A DNA stretch of 6,470 nucleotides, taken from the NCBI GenBank assembly GCA_023336765.1, contig JAMBLL010000195.1, positions 1 through 6,470 on the forward strand, given 5' to 3'. The position numbers were made by a program, and so were the translations under genes. How positions within the stretch are numbered: position 1 is the first letter of the stretch; each line of letters begins with the position of its first letter. The stretch comes from Actinomycetes bacterium (GTDB lineage: Bacteria; Actinomycetota; Acidimicrobiia; Spongiisociales; UBA5794). The notes beneath the pieces were generated by a model that was given only the letters and a program-made list of their open reading frames with translations, made no database searches and was not told the origin of the DNA. Of this stretch, positions 1-6,450 are shown one piece after another.

Positions 1-37
1 CGAGCGCAGCGAGCGGTTCCCGCGGTACCATCCCACC
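1..37. other. Upstream spacer before the Tat gene
   Basis: No stop codon occurs in any forward frame within these bases, so the end of the upstream gene is not visible. The frame of the Tat gene is open back to base 2 but offers no ATG, GTG or TTG before position 38. Bases 1-15 contain the hexamer CGAGCG twice (1-6 and 10-15). I see no clear Shine-Dalgarno sequence before the ATG at 38 and no promoter. In mycobacteria the gene upstream of tatA is pafC, but nothing here can confirm that. Confidence 0.4.
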
Positions 38-457
38 ATGGGAAGTCTTGGTACAGGCGAAATCCTCGTCATCGCTGTCGTCGCGTTGATCGTGTTCGGC
101 CCGAAACGCTTGCCTGAACTCGCCCGCAAGGCAGGGGAGATGCTTGCCAAGGCCAGGGAAGCCACCAAGTCTGTGACCTCGGCACTCGATAGCGAGTACG
201 ACGGTATCACGGCACCTCTCCAGGATCTCAAGAGCGAATATGATTCGACGGTCAAGGGCCTCAAGGACGCTGCATCGACAGCTACAGGGTTCTCGGTGGA
301 CATGTCGTCACCGCCGCCAGCCGCACGTTCTGAGTCCGATACGCCGACAGGGTCCGATGACGATCCTTCACCGGACGCCCCGGCAGACACACAGACCCCA
401 CCCGATAACGACACGACGCCCCACGACGCGGTGAGCGATCCCGAAACAGACGCATGA
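38..457 (+). CDS. tatA: Twin-arginine translocase small subunit, TatA/TatB family
   Basis: Single-span membrane subunit of the Tat system, which moves folded proteins with twin-arginine signal peptides across the cytoplasmic membrane. The 139 residues show the family plan: a short N-terminus, one transmembrane helix at about 5-20, the hinge F20-G21-P22-K23-R24-L25-P26, then a charged amphipathic helix at about 26-45 with further helix-prone sequence to about 78. The tail (91-139) is rich in Pro, Asp, Ser and Thr and is probably disordered and cytoplasmic. ATG at 38 is chosen because the membrane helix must lie near the N-terminus and no earlier start codon exists in frame. The stop overlaps the tatC start by four bases. 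Position before tatC and helY matches mycobacterial tatA. However, Glu8, the G-P hinge and the long helical region after the hinge are TatB-like, so the A/B assignment is open. Family membership is near certain. Confidence 0.93.
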   Translation: MGSLGTGEILVIAVVALIVFGPKRLPELARKAGEMLAKAREATKSVTSALDSEYDGITAPLQDLKSEYDSTVKGLKDAASTATGFSVDMSSPPPAARSESDTPTGSDDDPSPDAPADTQTPPDNDTTPHDAVSDPETDA

Positions 458-1167
458 CATCATCGACAATGCCGATGATGGCCCACCTTGAAGAGTTTCG
501 TTCGAGATTGATCAAGGCTGCAATAGCGGTGGCCGTGGGTACTGTGATCGCCTTCTTCTTCAACGAGGAGATCCTCGCTCTTCTTGCCGAGCCCTATCAC
601 GTAGCCGAACCAGACGGAACACTTGCCTTCTTCCGCCCAACCGAGGCATTTTCGACCGTGATGCGCCTGAGTATCTTCGGCGGCATCATCATTGCCTCAC
701 CCGTCGTCTTCTACCAGATGTGGAGGTTCGCAGCACCTGCGCTGAGTCCCAAGGAGAAGAAGTGGGCCTATCCGATCACTGCCGTGTTCGTCATCCTCTT
801 CACCATGGGAGTCGTTGTCGGGTACATCGCTCTTGAGCGCGGCCTTGGTTTCCTCCTCGACTTCGGAGGTGACGTGCTCACACCTGTCATCGGCGCCGAC
901 TTCTACTTGAAGTTCGCAACCAGGTTCATACTCGCATTCGGCATCGCTTTCGAGTTCCCTGTGTTCCTGTTCGCTGCGGCAGCGGTCGGTGCGGTGACGA
1001 GCAAGCAACTCCGATCCAACCGTCGCTGGGCCATTCTCATCATCCTCATCGCCGCCGCGCTCATCACACCATCTGGCGACCCGATGACACTCGCACTCCT
1101 TGCTGTACCTCTGTACATCCTCTTCGAATTCTCGATCCTCGCTATCCGGTTCATCTTGAGAAAGTGA
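454..1167 (+). CDS. tatC: Sec-independent protein translocase TatC
   Basis: Polytopic core of the Tat translocase; in characterised systems TatC binds the twin-arginine signal peptide with TatB and recruits TatA. The 237-residue product carries the family landmarks: H11-L12-E13-E14-F15-R16 at the cytoplasmic N-terminus, PTEAF at 62-66, YQMWRFAAPAL at 87-97 followed by E101 (counterpart of E. coli Glu103), FGIAFEFPV at 162-170 with E167 (counterpart of Glu170), and TPSGDP at 205-210 leading into the last helices. About six hydrophobic segments are visible (roughly 19-36, 70-90, 107-127, 155-180, 191-204, 211-234). It ends soon after the last helix, without the long C-terminal tail of mycobacterial TatC. 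ATG at 454 forms an ATGA overlap with the preceding stop; no strong Shine-Dalgarno is seen, which fits translational coupling. In-frame ATGs at 469, 475 and 478 are alternatives that would still keep the HLEEFR motif. Confidence 0.97.
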   Translation: MTSSTMPMMAHLEEFRSRLIKAAIAVAVGTVIAFFFNEEILALLAEPYHVAEPDGTLAFFRPTEAFSTVMRLSIFGGIIIASPVVFYQMWRFAAPALSPKEKKWAYPITAVFVILFTMGVVVGYIALERGLGFLLDFGGDVLTPVIGADFYLKFATRFILAFGIAFEFPVFLFAAAAVGAVTSKQLRSNRRWAILIILIAAALITPSGDPMTLALLAVPLYILFEFSILAIRFILRK

Positions 1168-3689
1168 ATGAAGCCATCGAGACGCCTCTGAGAGCCTTCA
1201 TGAATGCGCTCCCGTTTCCGCCCGACAGCTTCCAGGTGGATGCACTTCGGTCCGTGGAGGCCGGACGCTCGGTGGTCGTCACCGCTCCGACAGGAGCTGG
1301 CAAGACGGTCATCGCTGAGGGCGCTATCGCCATAACTGTCGATGGGGGGAGACGAGCGTTCTACACGACGCCGATCAAGGCCCTGTCGAACCAGAAGTAC
1401 AACGACCTCGTTGCCGCATGGGGCAGCGACATGGTGGGCCTGTTGACCGGTGACAACGTGATAAACGGGGATGCTCCGATCATCGTCATGACGACCGAGG
1501 TGCTCAGGAACATGATCTATGAGGGATCTAGCGCACTGTCGACACTCGGAGTCGTCATTCTCGACGAGGTGCATTACCTCGCTGATCGCAGCCGCGGTTC
1601 GGTCTGGGAGGAGATCATCATCCACCTCGAAAGGTCCATCGTGATCGTGGCCCTTTCTGCAACGATCGCCAACCCCGAGGAATTCACCGATTGGATCCGC
1701 TCACGACGTGGCGAGGCGGACCTCATCGTCGAGACGAACCGGCCGGTACCACTCACCTCGATGTACATGTGGAAGGATCGTCACCACGGTGGATCGGTCG
1801 CCATGCTCGACGTGTTCACGAGAGGCGGACGCGCCAACCCCACGATTGGCAAACTACTCGGACGGTCCAAGGGACGGTTCCAGCGATTCACCACACCGAG
1901 GCGTACCGATGTCATCGAGTTACTCGAAGGCGATCACCTCCTTCCGGCCATCTACTTCATTTTCTCGCGCAAGGGGTGCGACGCAGCAGCTGCCCAGGTC
2001 GCTTCGAGCGGCCTCGGGCTCACATCAAAGAGCGAGCGTGACGAGATCCGCGAGATCGTCAAGGCACATGTGGCACACCTGAGTCCAGAAGATCTCACGG
2101 TGCTCGGCTTCGGGAGATGGCTGTCCGTACTCGAGAGAGGAGTGGGCTCACATCACGCCGGACTCATCCCCGCTTTCAAGGAGACCGTCGAACAACTCTT
2201 TCTTGCAGGTCTCGTCAAGGTCGTGATGGCTACCGAAACACTCGCGTTAGGAATCAACATGCCGGCGCGCACCGTGGTCATCGAGTCCTTGTCGAAGTTC
2301 AACGGCGAGACCCATGAGTTGCTAATGCCTAGCGATTACACCCAGTTGACCGGTCGGGCGGGGAGACGAGGTATCGACACCGAGGGCACTGCTGTCGTCC
2401 TCCACAGCAGTCACGTACCGTTCTCTCGGGTCAGCGGGATCGCCGCTACGGGCGCGAATCCGCTCAGATCATCGTTCGCTCCGACCTACAACATGACGGT
2501 CAACCTGATCGCGCGCTACGACCACGATCGTGCCCACGAGCTGATCTCTGCCTCATTCGCCAACTTCTCAGACGTCTACCGTAAGGAGGCGCTGAAAGAG
2601 AGCCTGCTGGAGCGTGAACGCGACCTTCTCACATTCCAACAGGCGGCTGTATGCGACCTGGGGGACATCTGGGAGTACGCCCGCACAACCGGTGTGTCAC
2701 GTTCGAGAAACATCGTATCGAGTGCGCTGTACCCGGGTGCTGTGCTCGACGTTGAAGGCACACGGTACGTCGTCCTCGCTCGATCATGGGGCGGGGACAG
2801 GCCAAGGCTCGAGGCCACCAGTGCTTCGGCCGAAAGGAAGATCCTCCAGACAAGGAATCTGGCTCTCGGTACCGTTGTCTTGGGACAGATGAGCCTTCCA
2901 GAACCTGTCCGCCCGTCCCACCGAGCCTATCGCAACGAGGTCGCGGACAGGCTCGAGTCGTTCATCCCCTTTGATGAGCCCGTTCCGGTGTTCGGTGACA
3001 CGGATGGTAATTCGATCGGCACCTGCCCCGATCTCGACACTCACCTGAGTTGGGTGGGCCGTGCCGATCGCGTCGAGCGTGACATCCAACGGCTGAAGCG
3101 GAGGATCGACCGGTCCGAGCGCGACGACATCACGGCAGAATTCGACCGCCTAAGGCGGGTGCTCTCCGGCAAGGGATACACGAAAAACTGGTCGTTGACT
3201 CCGACTGGAGAGACGCTTCGCAGGCTGTACAACGAACTCGACCTGCTGCTCGCGGATACGCTCGCACAGAGAGTTCTCGATGGTCTCGATGCCGCCCAGT
3301 TCGCAGCGATCGCATCGATCTTCACCTTCCAAACACGCGGTGGCGACGTGCCCCAACCTCCACATTCGCAATTCGCGCAATCCCCGATCGACGCCATCTA
3401 TGACCTCTGGGAAGGTCTCACAGAGGTGGAACAGAGCGAGGGTGTTACCCCCACACGGGAACCGGACTTCGGCCTCGTCGACGTGATCCATGGCTGGGCA
3501 TCGGGGCTTGATCTCGATGAGATATTCGACGACGAGGACCTGAGGGCCGGCGACTTCGTGCGCGCTACGCGGCAACTCCTCGACCTGCTCCGCCAGATCC
3601 GCGATGGATACGGCACATACCGCGAGGTCGCATCTGAAGCCATCGCTGCAATCGACCGCGGTATCGTCGCATCCGAGGTCAGCAATTGA
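1164..3689 (+). CDS. helY: Ski2/Mtr4-like DEAD/DEAH-box helicase, HelY family
   Basis: Superfamily 2 ATP-dependent helicase related to yeast Ski2/Mtr4 and to mycobacterial HelY; the family is linked to RNA unwinding, but its bacterial role is poorly defined. Motifs in order over 841 residues: FQ at 23-24, Walker A APTGAGKT at 41-48, TTPIKALSNQKY at 68-79, MTTEVLRN at 109-116, Walker B box DEVH at 134-137, SAT at 165-167, then the second RecA domain with IYFIFSRKG at 263-271, ATETLALGINMPARTVV at 356-372 and QLTGRAGRRGID at 394-405. About 440-630 matches the HelY middle region, including YPGAVLDVEGTRYVVLAR (523-540), which is KOW-like. The C-terminal DSHCT-type helical domain covers about 675-835, including AGDFVRATRQLLDLLRQI (795-812). 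All catalytic motifs are intact. It is slightly shorter than M. tuberculosis HelY (about 900 residues). The GTG start at 1164 overlaps the tatC stop (GTGA); the alternative ATG at 1200 is less likely. Confidence 0.96.
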   Translation: MNEAIETPLRAFMNALPFPPDSFQVDALRSVEAGRSVVVTAPTGAGKTVIAEGAIAITVDGGRRAFYTTPIKALSNQKYNDLVAAWGSDMVGLLTGDNVINGDAPIIVMTTEVLRNMIYEGSSALSTLGVVILDEVHYLADRSRGSVWEEIIIHLERSIVIVALSATIANPEEFTDWIRSRRGEADLIVETNRPVPLTSMYMWKDRHHGGSVAMLDVFTRGGRANPTIGKLLGRSKGRFQRFTTPRRTDVIELLEGDHLLPAIYFIFSRKGCDAAAAQVASSGLGLTSKSERDEIREIVKAHVAHLSPEDLTVLGFGRWLSVLERGVGSHHAGLIPAFKETVEQLFLAGLVKVVMATETLALGINMPARTVVIESLSKFNGETHELLMPSDYTQLTGRAGRRGIDTEGTAVVLHSSHVPFSRVSGIAATGANPLRSSFAPTYNMTVNLIARYDHDRAHELISASFANFSDVYRKEALKESLLERERDLLTFQQAAVCDLGDIWEYARTTGVSRSRNIVSSALYPGAVLDVEGTRYVVLARSWGGDRPRLEATSASAERKILQTRNLALGTVVLGQMSLPEPVRPSHRAYRNEVADRLESFIPFDEPVPVFGDTDGNSIGTCPDLDTHLSWVGRADRVERDIQRLKRRIDRSERDDITAEFDRLRRVLSGKGYTKNWSLTPTGETLRRLYNELDLLLADTLAQRVLDGLDAAQFAAIASIFTFQTRGGDVPQPPHSQFAQSPIDAIYDLWEGLTEVEQSEGVTPTREPDFGLVDVIHGWASGLDLDEIFDDEDLRAGDFVRATRQLLDLLRQIRDGYGTYREVASEAIAAIDRGIVASEVSN
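3675..3678 (+). promoter_or_regulatory. Ribosome binding site supporting the TTG start at 3686
   Basis: GAGG lies seven bases before the TTG at 3686, inside the last codons of helY. This spacing is suitable for a Shine-Dalgarno site and supports TTG as the true start of the lipid-kinase gene, since the first nearby ATG (3700-3702) is in another frame. Confidence 0.5.
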
Positions 3690-4582
3690 GATCGCACGAA
3701 TGGACTGTTCTCGTGAACCCTCATGCTGGGAAACGCGGCGCATCCGTTGAGGAGGTCGAAGCGACCTTTGCCAGCCACGGTGTGCAGGCTTGCGTTATGG
3801 CCACACGATCTGTGGAGCATCTTCGTTCCATCGTCACAGACGCGATAGCCCAAGGTGCGCAGAACTTCGCCATCGTCGGTGGCGATGGAACAGCCCACCA
3901 GGCGCTCAACGCCATGATGGATGCCACATCGGCCCTGGACCCTGACCTGACGTTGAGCATCATTCCTTCAGGGTCAGGAAGCGACTTCATCAGGACATTC
4001 GGGCATGCGAGGGGACTTGATGCCGGTGTTGCCCGGTTAACCGATCCCGACCTGTACCGCATCGACATCGGAGTCGTTACGGGTTCCTTCGGCCGGGTGT
4101 ACTTCCTCAACGCACTCAACGTCGGCGTAGCCGCGGCATCTGCCGCCAGGGCTGAGAGGCTTCCCCGCGCGCTTGGTGCAAGGCGCTACACGATCGCGTT
4201 CTGGTTGGCTCTGTCGCGGTTTGCACAGGCAACGATCCAGGTGGATGTTGACCACCATTCGTTCGCTGGAGAAGCCATCAACGTCGTCGTTGCGAACGGC
4301 CAGTTCTTCGGTGGAGGAATGAACATCGCGCCGCGTGCCACACTCACCGACGGCCTATTCGATGTCCAGGTCTTCCACGGCCCACGCAGGAGGGCGTTCT
4401 CTGTGATGCCCAGAGTGATCAGGGGAACCCATCTCACGCACACCGCCGTCCGACGCTACATCGGTTCTGATATCATGATCGCCGCTCCCGACAATTGGCC
4501 TGTCGAAGCCGACGGCGAAATTCTCGGAACTGGGAACGTTCATGTCGCTACGATCGCTTCTGCAATCAATTTTGTTACATGA
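3686..4582 (+). CDS. Diacylglycerol/lipid kinase family protein (DAGK catalytic domain)
   Basis: Probable ATP-dependent kinase of the DgkB/YegS/sphingosine-kinase-like family, acting at the inner face of the membrane on diacylglycerol or another lipid-type acceptor; the substrate cannot be read from sequence. The 298 residues hold the two-domain family plan. The nucleotide-binding N-terminal domain has NPHAG at 11-15, the glycine-rich GGDGT at 65-69 and PSGSGSDF at 94-101. The C-terminal beta-sandwich domain has GGGMNIAPRATLTDGLFDV at 209-227 and EADGE at 274-278. By analogy with DgkB, D222 and E278 are the likely catalytic acidic residues. GSGSD replaces the more usual GTxND. No signal peptide or membrane helix is obvious. 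The TTG start overlaps the helY stop (TTGA) and has GAGG seven bases upstream, so translation is probably coupled to helY. Family assignment is firm; specificity is unknown, and NAD-kinase-like or multi-substrate members are the main alternatives. Confidence 0.88.
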   Translation: MRSHEWTVLVNPHAGKRGASVEEVEATFASHGVQACVMATRSVEHLRSIVTDAIAQGAQNFAIVGGDGTAHQALNAMMDATSALDPDLTLSIIPSGSGSDFIRTFGHARGLDAGVARLTDPDLYRIDIGVVTGSFGRVYFLNALNVGVAAASAARAERLPRALGARRYTIAFWLALSRFAQATIQVDVDHHSFAGEAINVVVANGQFFGGGMNIAPRATLTDGLFDVQVFHGPRRRAFSVMPRVIRGTHLTHTAVRRYIGSDIMIAAPDNWPVEADGEILGTGNVHVATIASAINFVT

Positions 4583-4586
4583 TGAG

Positions 4587-4614
4587 TTGAAGTGTCGCCA
4601 GGAATGAGTATGCT
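4587..4614 (+). promoter_or_regulatory. Candidate housekeeping promoter for the DUF4193 gene
   Basis: TTGAAG at 4587-4592 and TATGCT at 4609-4614 resemble -35 and -10 boxes, separated by 16 bases. They sit in the gap after the lipid-kinase stop and would start transcription near 4620, about 20-25 bases before the ATG at 4644. This is a consensus match by eye only; read-through from the upstream operon is also possible because no terminator is seen. Confidence 0.4.
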
Positions 4615-4643
4615 GCGCGCCGTCGAATACAACCGAGAGAGAC

Positions 4644-4979
4644 ATGACACCCGAGATCACACAAGACACAGAAGAAGAAGGCACCAAACAAGGATCAGGC
4701 GATGCGTCCACGCAATCCAAAGAGGAGGCCACGGAAACTCTCGACGAACTCGAAGCAGAGGAACTCGAGATGCTGACCGAGGACGAGACCAGCGAGATGC
4801 TCGTCATCGACGAGGCAGCTGAGATGCGCGCCATCCGCAGGGCGGAGATATCAATGGATGTCGAGTCCGTGGATGAGGCGACGGCTGACGAATTCGTGTG
4901 CTCGAGTTGCTTTCTCGTGAAACGGTCCAGCCAGATGGCGTACAAACGAAAGAAGATCTGTCGCGACTGCGCGTCGTGA
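4644..4979 (+). CDS. DUF4193 family zinc-ribbon protein
   Basis: Small protein of unknown function from a family found in Actinobacteria. The 111 residues fall in two parts. Residues 1-80 are strongly acidic and low in complexity, rich in Glu, Asp and Thr, and likely a disordered or helical tail. Residues 83-111 form the recognisable family core: DEFVCSSCFLVKRSSQMAY, then ICRDCAS. The four cysteines C86, C89, C107 and C110 make a CxxC-17-CxxC zinc-ribbon pattern. The basic loop between them (KRKK, 101-104) contrasts with the acidic N-terminus. Typical relatives that I recall are about 100 residues and keep the same EFxCxSCFLV...ICRDC signature. ATG at 4644 is the only ATG after the in-frame stop at 4605-4607; GAGAGA at 4635-4640 is a close, weak ribosome site. 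Function is unknown; nucleic-acid or RNA-polymerase binding would be a guess from the fold alone. Confidence 0.9.
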   Translation: MTPEITQDTEEEGTKQGSGDASTQSKEEATETLDELEAEELEMLTEDETSEMLVIDEAAEMRAIRRAEISMDVESVDEATADEFVCSSCFLVKRSSQMAYKRKKICRDCAS

Positions 4980-4982
4980 CGA

Positions 4983-5010
4983 AGGTACCTGGTACTCAGT
5001 ACTTGGTATT
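4983..5010. repeat. Four tandem imperfect heptad repeats with GTAC cores
   Basis: Four consecutive 7-base units read AGGTACC, TGGTACT, CAGTACT and TGGTATT, then TGG begins a partial fifth. GTAC cores lie at 4985, 4992 and 4999, with GTAT at 5006, exactly seven bases apart. The first unit plus one base is an 8-base palindrome (AGGTACCT, 4983-4990), and 4992-5002 is the inverted repeat GTACT-C-AGTAC. The array begins four bases after the DUF4193 stop. It could be a slippage-derived repeat or a set of binding sites; nothing in the window decides. Confidence 0.6.
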
Positions 5011-5040
5011 TGGATCACCGTGTTGGCACGATCCTAGGTT
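5010..5040 (+). promoter_or_regulatory. Weak candidate promoter for the M20 peptidase gene
   Basis: TTGGAT (5010-5015) and TAGGTT (5035-5040) could act as -35 and -10 elements with a long 19-base spacer, giving a start near 5047 and a leader of about 20 bases. The match is poor and the spacing is wide, so the gene may instead be read through from DUF4193. Confidence 0.25.
5012..5034. other. Imperfect inverted repeat in the gap before the M20 gene
   Basis: GGATC (5012-5016) pairs with GATCC (5030-5034); inside, GTG (5020-5022) pairs with CAC (5027-5029) around the loop TTGG, leaving a three-base bulge on the left arm. There is no T-run after it, so a standard intrinsic terminator is unlikely. 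It fills the spacer of the weak promoter candidate and could be an operator or chance. Confidence 0.3.
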
Positions 5041-5053
5041 CTGTGCACGGGTC

Positions 5054-5060
5054 AGAGAGG
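5054..5060 (+). promoter_or_regulatory. Ribosome binding site deciding the TTG start at 5068
   Basis: AGAGAGG ends seven bases before TTG at 5068, a good Shine-Dalgarno match and spacing. The reading frame is closed upstream by TAG at 5035-5037, and no ATG or GTG lies in frame between, so TTG 5068 is the best start. Confidence 0.6.
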
Positions 5061-5067
5061 ACTGTTC

Positions 5068-6450
5068 TTGACACCGGGCACCGAGTATCAACTACCAGAT
5101 ACCATTGCTGACCGCTACCTCGATGATGCCGTTTCGCTGACGCGTCGACTGATCAGAAACGCCTGTGTCAACACCGGCGATCCGGCGTCGGGAAACGAGA
5201 TCGTGTCGGTCATGACGATCCAGGAGTATCTAGGCGACACCGGCACGGTCGTTGAACCGCTTCCGGGTCGAGCGTCCGTTGTGTACCGCATGCGGGGCAC
5301 CGAACCCACCGCCCCAAGGCTTCTCCTGATCCCGCATCTCGATGTTGTCCCCGCTGAGACCGCGTCGTGGAGTCGAGATCCATTCGCGGGAGACATCGTG
5401 GATGGCTTCATATGGGGGAGGGGAGCGGTGGACATGCTCAACCTGACGGCGTCGATGGTGGCAGTGTTCAAGTCCCTTCTCGATGGTTCCACCCCCGCAC
5501 CACGAGGAGATGTGATCCTCGCTGCTGTAGCCGACGAAGAAGCTGGCGGTATCTACGGCGCCCAGCACCTCGTCGAACACCACTGGGACCTCGTTGCTTG
5601 CGACATGGTGTTGACTGAGGTTGCTGGACCGAGCCTCACCGGACCAGGAGGCACCGCTCTCCCTGTGACTGTTGCGGAAAAGGGATCGGCATGGAGAAAG
5701 GTCCATGCCCACGGGACGTCGGGTCACGGCAGCCAACCCTACGCAAGGGACAACGCAGTCGTGAACCTGGCTCGGGCTTTCGCAGACATCGCAACAACGC
5801 CACAGCCTCTTCTGATCACACCCGAGTGGAGTCGCTTCGTCCAGTACCTTCCCGTTGACGAGGCCATCCTCGATGATCTCCGCGACCCCGAACGGATCGA
5901 TCAGGCCATCGAACAGATCGCGGAGACTGACGTAACGCTTGCTCGCTGGGTTCACGCCTGCACGCACCTGACGCTTTCACCAACGGTGATACAAGGCGGT
6001 GGTAAGGCGAACGTTGTGCCATCGAGCGCCGATGGTGAGATCGACATCAGGATCCTCCCAGGCCAGGATGCGAACGACCTCAGCGACCACCTGCGCAAGG
6101 TCCTTGGGCCAGACCGGTACGACGAGATCGACTTCGAGGTTATTTTCGATATACCAGCCAATGTGTCGCCACCTGAAGGACCCCTGTGGGACGCTATACA
6201 AGCCGCTGCTGAGATCCACACCGGTTTGAGCACCCTCGCACCAACACTCACTCCAGTCATGACAGACGCGAGGTTCTTCCGCGCTCTGGGCATCCCGGCA
6301 TACGGTGTTGGTCTCTTCGACGACTCCGTGACATTCGGTGAGATGCTCGCCATGTTCCACGGAGCCGATGAGAGAGTCTCAGTCGAATCGGTTCGCCGAA
6401 CAACAGCGTTCCTCGCCACGGTGATAGAGCGATTGTCCGAGCCCAGATGA
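5068..6450 (+). CDS. M20-family zinc metallopeptidase / amidohydrolase
   Basis: Cytoplasmic di-metal hydrolase of the M20 clan (relatives: ArgE, DapE, carboxypeptidase G2, aminoacylase-1, carnosinase-like enzymes), cleaving a peptide or N-acyl bond; substrate unknown. The 460 residues keep the active site: H90-L91-D92 (metal ligand and its partner), GRGAVDM at 117-123 with bridging D122, DEEAGG at 156-161 with likely general base E157 and ligand E158, E184 as the likely second-metal ligand, and H431 in FHGADERV as the last ligand. The lid or dimerisation domain lies roughly at 203-325, with H220 in GTSGHGSQP at 216-224, a histidine conserved near the active site. Length and spacing are normal for a full-length member. 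No signal peptide is visible. The TTG start has a good ribosome site. The stop overlaps the next ATG, so it probably heads or joins a further operon. DapE or ArgE function cannot be claimed from the sequence alone. Confidence 0.92.
   Translation: MTPGTEYQLPDTIADRYLDDAVSLTRRLIRNACVNTGDPASGNEIVSVMTIQEYLGDTGTVVEPLPGRASVVYRMRGTEPTAPRLLLIPHLDVVPAETASWSRDPFAGDIVDGFIWGRGAVDMLNLTASMVAVFKSLLDGSTPAPRGDVILAAVADEEAGGIYGAQHLVEHHWDLVACDMVLTEVAGPSLTGPGGTALPVTVAEKGSAWRKVHAHGTSGHGSQPYARDNAVVNLARAFADIATTPQPLLITPEWSRFVQYLPVDEAILDDLRDPERIDQAIEQIAETDVTLARWVHACTHLTLSPTVIQGGGKANVVPSSADGEIDIRILPGQDANDLSDHLRKVLGPDRYDEIDFEVIFDIPANVSPPEGPLWDAIQAAAEIHTGLSTLAPTLTPVMTDARFFRALGIPAYGVGLFDDSVTFGEMLAMFHGADERVSVESVRRTTAFLATVIERLSEPR

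Noticed and set aside
903..1625. 240-codon open frame on the minus strand across tatC and helY
   Set aside because: It runs opposite to two firmly identified genes, has low-complexity composition with no family motif, and is expected from codon bias in GC-rich DNA.
3150..3743. 197-codon minus-strand frame over the helY 3' end
   Set aside because: Antisense to the DSHCT-type domain and the next gene start, with no family resemblance.
4592..4822. 76-codon plus-strand frame starting before DUF4193
   Set aside because: It is in another frame, overlaps the DUF4193 coding region and gives an Arg/His-rich sequence typical of frame-shifted GC-rich DNA.
4355..4945. 196-codon minus-strand frame covering the lipid-kinase end, the gap and DUF4193
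   Set aside because: The serine-rich translation is the reverse reading of the acidic GAX codons of DUF4193; no motif or ribosome site supports it.
5012..5034. Intrinsic terminator after DUF4193
   Set aside because: The hairpin is short and bulged and is followed by TAGGTTCTG rather than a T-run; no other GC-rich stem with T-tract was found in either gap.
5142..5160. Twin-arginine signal in the M20 protein (TRRLIR near residue 25)
   Set aside because: There is no hydrophobic segment after the RR pair and no cleavage-site region; the stretch fits the first helix of a cytoplasmic M20 enzyme.
5230..5967. 245-codon minus-strand open frame within the M20 gene
   Set aside because: It is fully antisense to a gene with an intact active site and shows no recognisable domain; an artefact of the sense codon pattern.
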